DNA of 62,461 nucleotides from assembly GCA_009777625.1 (NCBI GenBank), contig WRLL01000004.1, positions 1-62,461 of the forward strand, given 5' to 3'. Origin of the DNA: Candidatus Saccharimonadota bacterium. GTDB taxonomy: Bacteria; Patescibacteriota; Saccharimonadia; Saccharimonadales; Saccharimonadaceae. This document shows positions 34,259-41,434 of the stretch, in pieces. The position numbers and the translations under genes were made by a program. Below the pieces are notes generated by a model, which worked only from the letters and a program-made list of their open reading frames with translations, had not been told where the DNA came from and ran no database searches. Position 1 is the first letter of the stretch; each line of letters begins with the position of its first letter.

Positions 34259-37051
34259 TTACTTTTTCTTAGTTTTTGTACTGCGCGAAGTTTTCGCCTT
34301 GCTTTTTGCAGCGCCTGGCTTTTTGGCCGAAGATTTACCCCGCGAAGTTCGCGCGAACCTTCCTTTTTTCTCTGGCGCGTTGGCGATCATTTTTTTAGCC
34401 TGTTCGTGCGTGATTGATTTCGGATCAGTTTCCTTGGGGATCTTGGCGTTCTTTTTGCCATCTGTTACATACGGGCCGAAACGGCCATTTAGGACTTTCA
34501 GGCCGTCGCCGAAATCAGCGATGTTTTTCTCGGCTTCGGCTTTCAATTTCGCGGCGTAGAGTTCGCGGGCTTCCTTTTCTTCAATCTCAAACGGATCGAG
34601 CGGTTTGATGCTGACGAATAAATTACCCACTTTAATATAAGGGCCAAAGCGGCCGATGTTGGCGGTGATTTCCTGACCGTCTGTGGTTGTACCGACGATG
34701 CGTGGTAGTTTGAACATTTCCAGGGCCTGTTCCAGAGTGACAGTTTCCAGCCGAGCGTTTTTCGGAAAGTTGGCAAAGCGTGGCTTTTCAGCAGTCTTGT
34801 CATCCTTGGCCGGAGTTTCGCCCATCTGGAGCATCGGACCAAAGCGACCGATTCGTGCGAAAATTGGCTGGCCAGTTTTCGGATCTTTGCCCAGGTTCCG
34901 CTGGCCGGCGACGGTGCTGCGTTCGATTGTGTCGCTGGCGTCGATCCGGGCGTGGAACGGGCCGTAGAAATCGCGCAGCATTTTGGTTTTGTCGAGTTTG
35001 GCTTCGGCGATTTCGTCCAGTTCGTTTTCGATGCGGGCCGTGAAATCGTAGTCGTCGATGTCGGTGAAGTGCAGGTTCAGGAAGTCGGTTACCACCGAGC
35101 CGCTGGCGGTTGGCAGGAGTTTTCCTTTGGTGGCGCCGGATTTTTCAGTTAAGATTTCGCGTGTAACTTCTCCGTCATCCTGCGCGGAACGAAGTGAAGT
35201 CGCAGGATCCACCCGGCTATTAATTTCGCCTGGATTCTGCGAGACTGCGTCCGCAGAATGACGCGGCCTTAATTTGAGTTCGATGACCTCGCGCGGTTCG
35301 CCTTCGCTGTCGCCTTTTTCGGCGTAGCCGCGGGTTTGGATTGTGCCGATGATTGTCGCGTAGGTCGAGGGCCGGCCGATACCGAGCTCTTCGAGTTTCT
35401 TGACCAAGGAGCCTTCGGTGTAGCGGGCTGGCGGTCGCGCGAAGGTTTGGCGGGCGGTGATTTCTTCGGCGTTTAGATTGTCGCCGGTGGTTAGTTTTGG
35501 TAGGATTTCTTCTTTGCTGGTGCCGTACATTTTGAGGAAGCCGTCAAATAAAATCACTTCGCCTTTTGCCGTAAAGAATAAATCATTGTCATCCTGAACT
35601 TGCTTCAGGATCTTCTTTACATCTTCTTTGTCTTCGACCGGCGGCTGGCCAACGAAGTCTTCGCGCCGCGTCTCGCGCCCGTCGTTACGGGGCTCGCCGC
35701 TGACACTTTCGCCGTCCGAAAGAGTCGCGCGAGAGACTTGCCGCCCAGTCGCCTCGCCTCGTGAGATTTCGATTGTAACTGTCGTTCGTTCGATCTTGGC
35801 CGGTGCCATCTGCGACGCCAAAGTCCGCCGTCGAATCAAATCATAAAGTTTCTGCGCCCGCGGGTCGTCGCCAGCGACTTCACGCGATGGATCGGTCGGG
35901 CGAATCGCTTCGTGGGCTTCCTGCGCGCCAGCAGATTTGGTTTTGAAATTGCGAGTTTTCAGATAATTCTTACCAAACTTTTCTTCGATGAATTTACCAG
36001 CCGCGCCCAGAAATTGATTTGACAAATTTAGCGAATCGGTTCGCATGTAGGTGATTTTCCCCTGTTGGTAGAGCTGCTGCGCCAGGCTCATCGTGGTGCG
36101 GGCCGACATGCCGAGGCGCGCGTTTGCGTCCTGTTGCAATGTTGAGGTCGTGAATGGCGGCAAAGGATTTCTTGTGGCTTCGGTAGTGGCCAGTTCGCTG
36201 ACGGTAAAGTTTGCGTCGGATAGGCTTTCTAAAAATTCGCGAGATTCTTCTTCGGTGGCAAAATCTTTGGATAAGTTGGCTTTAATTATATTATTGTCAT
36301 CCTGAACTTGTTTCAGGATCTTCTTGTCACTGCTTTTTCCATGGGGAACTGAAGATTCCGAAACGAGTTCGGAATGACGATTATTACTGGATTCGCCGGA
36401 TAAACTGGCGAATGACGCGGAGTTGGAACCTTTTGTGAATTCTCCGCTTACTTTAAAAACAAAACTCGACTCAAAATCCTGAATTTCTCTTTCTCGCTCG
36501 ACCAATAATTTCACGGCTGGCGACTGGACGCGCCCTGCCGATTTACCACCGGGGACTTTGCGCCAGACGACCGGGGATAATTCGAATCCAACCAAGCGGT
36601 CCAAAATCTGCCGCGCCTGCTGGGCCTTGACCAGATCCATGTCGACGGTGCGCGGATTTTTGACGGCGTTTTGGATCGCATCTTTGGTGATTTCATGGAA
36701 AACGATGCGGTTGGTTTTCGCCGGGTCCAATTTCAGAACTTCGCACAAATGCCAGGCAATCGCTTCGCCTTCGCGGTCTTCATCTGTCGCCAGCCAGACT
36801 TGGTCGGCTTCTTTGACGGCTTTGCGCAGTTCGGCGACAGTTTTCTTCTTCTCGGGGTCGATTTCGTAAACGGTAGCAAAGTCTTTCGCGGTGTCGATCG
36901 GTTCGACGCCCTTAACCGGCTTCTTGGCGATCGAGCGAATATGCCCGACGCTTGACAAAACCTGGAAGTCCGGCCCCAGATACTTGGCAATGGTTTTGGC
37001 CTTGGCCGGCGACTCGACGATGACTAAATTGGTTGTGGTTTTCGCGCTCAT
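34259..37051 (-). CDS. topA: DNA topoisomerase I with three in-frame insertions
   Basis: Type IA topoisomerase relaxing negative supercoils; 930 residues. The Toprim domain has E13 in VIVESPAK and the acidic ATDEDREGEAIAW (about 88-100). The catalytic tyrosine is Y335 in GKITYMRTDS. The C-terminus has topoisomerase repeat modules (GRFGPMLQMG, GRFGPYIKVG, GRFGPYVTDG) and a Lys/Ala/Ser tail instead of zinc fingers. The extra length comes from three palindromic insertions at about residues 211-256, 434-489 and 595-628. Conserved motifs around them are intact. A TAAACT eight bases before the ATG suggests leaderless translation. Confidence 0.95.
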   Translation of the reverse strand: MSAKTTTNLVIVESPAKAKTIAKYLGPDFQVLSSVGHIRSIAKKPVKGVEPIDTAKDFATVYEIDPEKKKTVAELRKAVKEADQVWLATDEDREGEAIAWHLCEVLKLDPAKTNRIVFHEITKDAIQNAVKNPRTVDMDLVKAQQARQILDRLVGFELSPVVWRKVPGGKSAGRVQSPAVKLLVEREREIQDFESSFVFKVSGEFTKGSNSASFASLSGESSNNRHSELVSESSVPHGKSSDKKILKQVQDDNNIIKANLSKDFATEEESREFLESLSDANFTVSELATTEATRNPLPPFTTSTLQQDANARLGMSARTTMSLAQQLYQQGKITYMRTDSLNLSNQFLGAAGKFIEEKFGKNYLKTRNFKTKSAGAQEAHEAIRPTDPSREVAGDDPRAQKLYDLIRRRTLASQMAPAKIERTTVTIEISRGEATGRQVSRATLSDGESVSGEPRNDGRETRREDFVGQPPVEDKEDVKKILKQVQDDNDLFFTAKGEVILFDGFLKMYGTSKEEILPKLTTGDNLNAEEITARQTFARPPARYTEGSLVKKLEELGIGRPSTYATIIGTIQTRGYAEKGDSEGEPREVIELKLRPRHSADAVSQNPGEINSRVDPATSLRSAQDDGEVTREILTEKSGATKGKLLPTASGSVVTDFLNLHFTDIDDYDFTARIENELDEIAEAKLDKTKMLRDFYGPFHARIDASDTIERSTVAGQRNLGKDPKTGQPIFARIGRFGPMLQMGETPAKDDKTAEKPRFANFPKNARLETVTLEQALEMFKLPRIVGTTTDGQEITANIGRFGPYIKVGNLFVSIKPLDPFEIEEKEARELYAAKLKAEAEKNIADFGDGLKVLNGRFGPYVTDGKKNAKIPKETDPKSITHEQAKKMIANAPEKKGRFARTSRGKSSAKKPGAAKSKAKTSRSTKTKKK
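35168..35269. repeat. Palindromic insertion 3 in topA
   Basis: The insert encodes about residues 595-628 (SADAVSQNPG... TSLRSAQDD). Its ends read as partial inverted repeats around TGCGCGG and CTGCGGACGC. Arms such as GGATTCTGCG and CGCAGAATGACG are typical of dispersed bacterial palindromic repeats. Confidence 0.65.
35585..35752. repeat. Composite insertion 2 in topA, shared with der
   Basis: The insert covers about residues 434-489. Roughly 100 bases (about 35650-35750) align with the insertion in der at 49880-50014, sharing CCAACGAA, TCGTTA, CTGACAC, GCCGT and AGTCGCG in order. The remainder carries the CCTGAACTTGCTTCAGG palindrome seen at two other sites. Confidence 0.75.
36284..36421. 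repeat. Composite insertion 1 in topA
   Basis: The insert covers about residues 211-256. It contains three palindromes in a row: CCTGAACTTGTTTCAGG, TTCCGAACTCGTTTCGGAA, and ATTCGCC/GGCGAAT. The last matches the murG element in reverse complement. Confidence 0.78.
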
Positions 37052-37111
37052 CGCGGGTTAGTTTAGCAAAAAGTTCGGGGTTTGGCAAATTCCCATGAAA
37101 TGGCGAAGGCG

Positions 37112-37174
37112 CCTGGTTAGATATTCCCTGCTGGTAAAGTTGAACCAGCGGTGTTCATTGTGGATCTAACCAGG
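37112..37174. other. Nested inverted repeats downstream of the short ORFs
   Basis: Bases 37112-37122 and 37164-37174 form a perfect 11-bp inverted repeat (CCTGGTTAGAT arms), enclosing a 6-bp stem 130-135/144-149 (+37000). It may end the minus-strand transcript that starts at about 37509, or be part of a structured RNA. Confidence 0.55.
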
Positions 37175-37299
37175 ACGCCGAGCACGCCGCGATGATGTTC
37201 ACCAACAGGTGACGGGCGACGTGCCCACACCGAGGAATCTCCCCGACGTTTTATGTTCACACTGGTGAACACTTTTTGACTCCCTGACTCACATCTCAT
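37117..37299 (-). CDS. Possible short protein, coupled to the ORF upstream
   Basis: A 60-codon ORF whose ATG overlaps the stop of the 22-codon ORF as ATGA. The product is basic and of low complexity relative to any family I know. The region also folds well (hairpin 37254-37260/37265-37271), so it may be RNA rather than coding. Confidence 0.35.
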   Translation of the reverse strand: MRCESGSQKVFTSVNIKRRGDSSVWARRPSPVGEHHRGVLGVLVRSTMNTAGSTLPAGNI

Positions 37300-37364
37300 C
37301 GCGTCGAGTCAGCTCGCGACGAGACGGCACAAATCAGTTTCCTGATTGTCCGGTTTGCCGACAT
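37296..37364 (-). CDS. Possible 22-residue peptide with a strong ribosome site
   Basis: ATG 37364 is preceded by AAAGGAGGTGAG, one of the best ribosome sites in the window. The peptide is MSANRTIRKLICAVSSRADS and two more residues. It lies in a transcript from a consensus promoter and overlaps the next ORF by four bases, as in a leader or a small coupled gene. Confidence 0.45.
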   Translation of the reverse strand: MSANRTIRKLICAVSSRADSTR

Positions 37365-37411
37365 CTCACCTCCTTTCGGGGTCGTGGCGAAGTGTCGTGC
37401 CGGGGTTGCCA

Positions 37412-37447
37412 CTAGGGCGGCGCTCGGATGTTTTTACATCCCCGCAT
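37412..37447 (-). CDS. Possible 11-residue leader peptide
   Basis: GAGGAGGT lies ten bases before ATG 37447, and the frame encodes MRGCKNIRAPP then stops. GGATGT/ACATCC form a hairpin over its start. This is typical of a regulatory leader but no attenuator partner is proven. Confidence 0.3.
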   Translation of the reverse strand: MRGCKNIRAPP

Positions 37448-37515
37448 CCTTTGACCACCTCCTCGGGGTATCGGAACGGATACGCAACCCGAGTCGTCTC
37501 TTGACGACAAAGCTG

Positions 37516-37544
37516 ATTATATGCAGAGAGAGAGATTTTGTCAA
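37516..37544 (-). promoter_or_regulatory. Perfect consensus promoter with a TC repeat in the spacer
   Basis: On the minus strand TTGACA (37544-37539), a 17-base spacer AAA(TC)5TGCA, and TATAAT (37521-37516). This is the only full-consensus match I found in the window. It has no large gene downstream, only short ORFs and hairpins. Confidence 0.8.
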
Positions 37545-37645
37545 GTCTTTTTCTGGGACGCTCGCGCTCTGGCCTTTAGCGAGGCGTGTCTGGTAACGCT
37601 CCCCGCGATGTTCGGAACTGTTCGTGCGGCAAAAGAAAGCGGGCC

Positions 37646-37682
37646 GGAGCCCGCGGATTCGACGCTGAATCCGCGGGACTCC
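37646..37682 (-). terminator. Strong hairpin, likely terminator of the gene at 37828-38241
   Basis: CCCGCGGATTC and GAATCCGCGGG (37650-37660 with 37667-37677) form a perfect 11-bp stem, extended by GGAG/CTCC with one bulge. Read on the minus strand it is followed by a CTTTCTTTT tract about 15 bases later. Confidence 0.65.
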
Positions 37683-37827
37683 GATCCCCTTCGGCGCGAT
37701 TTGTGCATTTCGCCTGACCCGAGCAGGCAAAAACAGCTGTCGCCGGAATGCTCGTTTTCGGTGAGCGGCCGCCTGACTTTCGCCGGAGCTCTCGCGCTAT
37801 ATGTTCGCGCGGGCTCACGGCTGGGCG

Positions 37828-38241
37828 TCAGTTACCTGATGCGAGCTGTCGCTCTTCCCAGTCCTCCATGGCAGAACACACCACCTCCCAGCACAACTCT
37901 GGGACGTATGTCCCAGAACTCTTGCCCTCAGGGCGACTCTCAGCGGACTCCCAGAAGAACTGGCATTCTTCTGGAGCTGATGTCTCCATCAGCTCCAGGT
38001 TAGTCCATGTCGCGATGCCGCGTGCGACGTGCCTGGCTTTTCTGGCCAGGTCGTCGCGTACTGGACGCGGCACCTTGGGGTAGGCAAATCGCTTCCCGCG
38101 AGAAGCCAATCTTGCCTGCCCGCGCCGCGTGCGCGGTTTCGCGACAACGCGGTCGGTGTTTTCGTGCTGAGCGTGGTAATGCTCCGCCCAGCAACTATCG
38201 ATCTGACGGGCCTTCGCGCTCACCCCGGAAACGGCACGCAT
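37828..38241 (-). CDS. Hypothetical basic protein under a poly-C promoter
   Basis: The 137-residue product starts at 38241 after AAAGGAG. It is Arg-rich in the first half (KPRTRRGQARLASRGKRF) and has Trp/Cys-containing helical sequence in the second (ELCWEVVCSAMEDWEERQ). No family is recognised. GC content and codon use differ from topA and dprA on either side. The promoter spacer contains a run of eight C bases (38329-38336), so expression may vary by slippage. A strong terminator-like hairpin follows. Confidence 0.55.
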   Translation of the reverse strand: MRAVSGVSAKARQIDSCWAEHYHAQHENTDRVVAKPRTRRGQARLASRGKRFAYPKVPRPVRDDLARKARHVARGIATWTNLELMETSAPEECQFFWESAESRPEGKSSGTYVPELCWEVVCSAMEDWEERQLASGN

Positions 38242-38317
38242 GATTGCCGCTCCTTTCCGTTTGGCTCAATGCACACCGATAAGTGCATCAAGCGGCCTCT
38301 CTGCGAGGATTCGCTAA

Positions 38318-38345
38318 TCGTACACTAGGGGGGGGGTTCTGTCAA
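38318..38345 (-). promoter_or_regulatory. Promoter with a poly-C tract in the spacer
   Basis: On the minus strand TTGACA (38345-38340), a 16-base spacer containing eight C, and TACGAT (38323-38318). Gain of one C would give the optimal 17-base spacer. The leader to ATG 38241 is about 70 nt. Confidence 0.65.
38329..38336. repeat. Homopolymer tract, eight C on the transcribed-gene strand
   Basis: It lies between the -35 and -10 boxes of the promoter at 38318-38345. Confidence 0.9.
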
Positions 38346-38511
38346 GGTTATCTTATGTTCTGGTAACGTCTGCCCTAATGCCCGGAGCTGTTTTGCTTGA
38401 CAGAATCTCACAACAATAGCGAGCCTCTTGACGGAAGCAGGGAGAGAGAATTATTGCCTTAATGACCAAGTGTCAGTAATACCATTTGCGATAACAGAGT
38501 TAGGAGAGGAT

Positions 38512-38967
38512 ATGGCAGTAGGCGAAGTACAGGCCGATTCGGGCCCAAACACACAAGAAGTTTCAACAGTGGCGCGGGATGTGCCTAGCGAGGAATTTTG
38601 CACAATGGCTGGAACTTGGTGTGCTACGATGTGCGGTCTAGAAGGGGTTCCAAGTTGCGCTGCCAGATTAGCGAAACAGCAGAGAGCTGCAGGGGGCTTG
38701 GACGGGGATGCATTTGATGTAGAACAATACGCTGCAGACATGGTAGCAAGGGAGGTATCTCCACAAATTGTTAATCATACAACCGTTGATACCACCACTG
38801 GTCGTAGAGTTGATGTTACGGAAACTATTGAGGGGTGCCCCTCAATAAAAAACCCTTTTGCTCGCGTGGCAAATTCATGGTTTGCGCGCAGAGAAATATT
38901 AGGGGCAATAAAGGGGTATCATGATAGGGAGAGGATTAGGCAAGAAAAAACGTCGAATCCAGAGTAG
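38512..38967 (+). CDS. Hypothetical Cys-containing protein
   Basis: The 151-residue product starts at 38512 after TAGGAG; a longer frame from a TTG has no ribosome site. A Cys-rich stretch (FCTMAGTWCATMCGLEG, then SCAARL) lies at about 31-55, and a Thr/Val-rich and basic end follows. No signal peptide or membrane helix is evident. Codons are AT-rich like those of the 24-25 kb and 27 kb unknown genes. It converges on dprA. Confidence 0.55.
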   Translation: MAVGEVQADSGPNTQEVSTVARDVPSEEFCTMAGTWCATMCGLEGVPSCAARLAKQQRAAGGLDGDAFDVEQYAADMVAREVSPQIVNHTTVDTTTGRRVDVTETIEGCPSIKNPFARVANSWFARREILGAIKGYHDRERIRQEKTSNPE

Positions 38968-38992
38968 TGAATCGGGGCGAATGACGAAGGCT

Positions 38993-39919
38993 CTACTTTA
39001 ATCCCCACCGATTCGCTCCTAGTGCCCGAATCCGCCTATTGACCTCGAGCATAGTCATGGCCACGCCGTAATCGGCGGCGCTGACTTTGATTGTATGTAA
39101 GATTTCGTCGCCGTCCGCGACCCCACCAGCGATGGCGCGCAGGATTTTAGTTTCGACGTCATTCTTCCCTTTGATTGTCTTGACTAATTGAGCTGAAGAT
39201 TGTCTGGCGCCAATATCGTGAAAACTGGCCAGGAATTTTTCGGTCAAATGAGCATTCCGCGTGGCGTAAATATCACGCAATTTCTCCATTACGTCGTCAA
39301 CCGACAACACGGGCGTTGCGCCTTGGGAAATCAGGCGGTTGCAGCCGACCGACAGCGGCGACGTGATGTTGCCCGGCACGGCCATCAACTCTTTGTTCTG
39401 GGTCAGAGCGTGGGCGGCGGTGTTGAGCGTGCCTGACTGTGCGCCGGCCTCCACAACGACAACGACGTCGCTGAGCGCCGTGATCAGGCGATTGCGCCAG
39501 AAGAAGTTGCCGCGGTAAACCGGATGGTCTGGTGGGTATTCGCTGATGACGGCGCCGCCTTCTTCGATGATCTTCTGTCGTAGTGCCCAGGTTGTTCGTG
39601 GGTATTTATCAGCCAAACCATTACCCACTACGCCGATCGTGATACCGCCACCTTCCAGAGCACCTTGTGCCGCCAACGCGTCGTGACCGATCGCCAACCC
39701 ACTGACGACAATCACGCCGCGTGCTGCCAGTGCTGCCGACAACCGCAAAGTTACGCCGCGGCCGTAATCTGTTGGCTTTCTGGAACCAACGATGGCGACG
39801 GTCGGACCGATTTCGGGCAATTTTCCGACATACCACAATACTTCCGGCGGTTTGGCAATAACAGTGGTACGCTGGAGAAATTCGTTGTCCTCTGGGTTGA
39901 TGCTCTTGATATTATCCAT
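38993..39919 (-). CDS. dprA: DNA processing protein DprA
   Basis: Rossmann-fold protein that loads RecA on incoming single-stranded DNA during transformation. The 308-residue protein has VAIVGSRKPTDYGRG, SGLAIGHDALAA, GNGLADKYP, and NFFWRNRLITALSDVVVVVEAG, the DprA core. The C-terminus has a winged-helix-like part. I start it at 39919; a TTG further up is weaker. Its presence suggests natural competence, with the type IV pilin at 60960 as a possible uptake component. Confidence 0.93.
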   Translation of the reverse strand: MDNIKSINPEDNEFLQRTTVIAKPPEVLWYVGKLPEIGPTVAIVGSRKPTDYGRGVTLRLSAALAARGVIVVSGLAIGHDALAAQGALEGGGITIGVVGNGLADKYPRTTWALRQKIIEEGGAVISEYPPDHPVYRGNFFWRNRLITALSDVVVVVEAGAQSGTLNTAAHALTQNKELMAVPGNITSPLSVGCNRLISQGATPVLSVDDVMEKLRDIYATRNAHLTEKFLASFHDIGARQSSAQLVKTIKGKNDVETKILRAIAGGVADGDEILHTIKVSAADYGVAMTMLEVNRRIRALGANRWGLK

Positions 39920-39936
39920 GATCCTTATAGAAACTA

Positions 39937-39965
39937 TTGACAATAACGCTAACGTGTGCTAGAAT
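39937..39965 (+). promoter_or_regulatory. Strong promoter of a candidate ncRNA
   Basis: TTGACA (39937-39942), a 17-base spacer, and TAGAAT (39960-39965). It diverges from dprA and reads into a gene-free region that ends in a terminator. Confidence 0.65.
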
Positions 39966-39971
39966 GCTTGA

Positions 39972-40295
39972 CGTTAGCGTGCTTTCGGCGCGCGAAACGC
40001 ACCTTATACCCCCATTTTAACAAGTTTTCTCTACTTAGCGCAAGCGAAATAGAGAAAAGTGTTAGGCTACGCGCGGATGAAAGTATCTACCCTCCACTTT
40101 CGCCACCTCAGTTCGCCGGTTTTACGACCAGCGGGCGCTAACGGCGGCAATCGGCGCGTATCTAACCCTCTTGACCGGCGGGCCCCTGATGTGAGGTGGG
40201 TCACGCTTGCTGTCATCAGATGGCTGCCCTTACGGGGTGCGTCGAGAGGTCAAATAACCGTTCAGCGATGCCCACCCTTGCTGAACGGTTTTTTG
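39972..40295 (+). ncRNA. Candidate structured non-coding RNA of about 320 nt
   Basis: Bounded by a strong promoter and an intrinsic terminator, with no credible ORF or ribosome site. Stems visible by eye include TTTTCTCTA/TAGAGAAAA (40025-40033 with 40050-40058), CTGATG/CATCAG near 40186 and 40215, and TTGACC/GGTCAA (40171-40176 with 40248-40253). I could not match tmRNA, RNase P, 6S, SRP RNA or a known riboswitch. It might also be a long regulatory leader of the PstS-like gene, whose start is 100 bases past the terminator. Confidence 0.55.
40256..40295 (+). terminator. Intrinsic terminator
   Basis: AACCGTTCAGC (40256-40266) and GCTGAACGGTT (40280-40290) form a perfect 11-bp stem followed by TTTTTT overlapping its end. 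This is the clearest Rho-independent terminator in the window. Confidence 0.85.
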
Positions 40296-40396
40296 TATAG
40301 TTTTCCCCAATGTCAAAATCACAACGAAATGTCAGTTCTTAAAATGCTTTAGAAATGCTAATATATATTAAGAAAGCGTAACCGGAAAGGACTGAT

Positions 40397-41434
40397 GTGA
40401 AAAGGGTTGAAAAAGGTCGTTCAAGCAAACCTGCTAAAACCGAGAAATCTGGCAAAAGCCAGCCTAAAAATCAGAAGGGATCGAATCCAAATCTGATCGC
40501 GGCGATTGCGACTCCAATCGTTGTGATTGCGCTGTGTGTGCTAGTCTACTCCTTCTTCACGCAGAGCTGGTGGTTCACGCCGAATGTGGTCAAGGAAAAA
40601 CCGACGGCGCATTTTGACAACACACCGCTGTTCACACTGGAGAATTACCCACGGATTGACGGTAGTACAGCGACGATTCCGCTGAATTTGGCCTTTAAAA
40701 GCAATTTTACAGGGGAGAAAATTGACGAAAACAGTATCACATTCAGCCAAACCGATAAAGCTTATACGCAGCTAATCAATGGTGAGACAGACCTGATTCT
40801 GGTTACCAGCCCCAGTGAAGACGAGTTGGCGCGCGCTGCAGCAGCCAATGTTGAATTAGAAGTCACCCCTGTCGTCAACGAAGGTTTCATCTTCTTTGTC
40901 AACAAAAACAACCCGGTCGACAATCTGACGTCCGAGCAGGTCAAACAGATCTATGAGGGCAAAATTACCAACTGGAAAGAGGTTGGCGGCAATGATGAAC
41001 CGATTGCGGCTTATCAGCGGCCGGTCAATTCGGGCTCGCAGACTGGGATGATCGATTTGGTGATGAAGGATCGGCAATTGGTGCCGGCGCCAACTACGAT
41101 GATTGCCGGCACGATGGCCGACATCATAAATATCGTAGCCAGTTATAGCAATAATCCCGGCGCGATCGGCTACTCGTACTACTTTTATGCTACAACGATG
41201 TACAGAGACGAAAATGCTGCCGCGGCTAACAATATCAAATTATTGAAAATCGATGGCGTGGCGCCTAATTCTGAATCTATACGAACCGGTCAATACCCTT
41301 TCCGAACGGCGTATTATATAGTTATTAACAAAGCGGCCGAATCAGACAGTTCAACGCGCAAATTGCAAGAAGCCATGTTAAGCCCGCGCGGCCAAGCCGT
41401 CGCAGCAGAGGCCGGTTATGTCCCCGTCAATTAA
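40397..41434 (+). CDS. PstS-like phosphate-binding protein, membrane anchored
   Basis: Periplasmic-binding-protein type 2 family, 345 residues, beginning at GTG 40397 after GGAAAGGA. A Lys/Ser-rich cytoplasmic tail and one membrane segment (about 36-54) anchor it instead of a lipobox. The domain has the PstS-like pattern of a Ser/Thr-lined pocket (DLILVTSPSEDE, SEQVKQIYEGKITNWKEVGG, RPVNSGSQTG, GAIGYSYYFY). Phosphate is the usual ligand but is not assured; no pstCAB transporter genes are adjacent. The next gene overlaps its end by 17 bases. Confidence 0.82.
   Translation: MKRVEKGRSSKPAKTEKSGKSQPKNQKGSNPNLIAAIATPIVVIALCVLVYSFFTQSWWFTPNVVKEKPTAHFDNTPLFTLENYPRIDGSTATIPLNLAFKSNFTGEKIDENSITFSQTDKAYTQLINGETDLILVTSPSEDELARAAAANVELEVTPVVNEGFIFFVNKNNPVDNLTSEQVKQIYEGKITNWKEVGGNDEPIAAYQRPVNSGSQTGMIDLVMKDRQLVPAPTTMIAGTMADIINIVASYSNNPGAIGYSYYFYATTMYRDENAAAANNIKLLKIDGVAPNSESIRTGQYPFRTAYYIVINKAAESDSSTRKLQEAMLSPRGQAVAAEAGYVPVN

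Noticed and set aside
37576-38328. Several plus-strand frames of 78-160 codons in the GC-rich island
   Set aside because: They oppose the minus-strand gene with a ribosome site and promoter, and lack any start signal.
39972-40295. tmRNA or RNase P RNA
   Set aside because: No tag-peptide frame, no tRNA-like ends, and no GAGGAAAGTCC or CAGAA core could be found on either strand.
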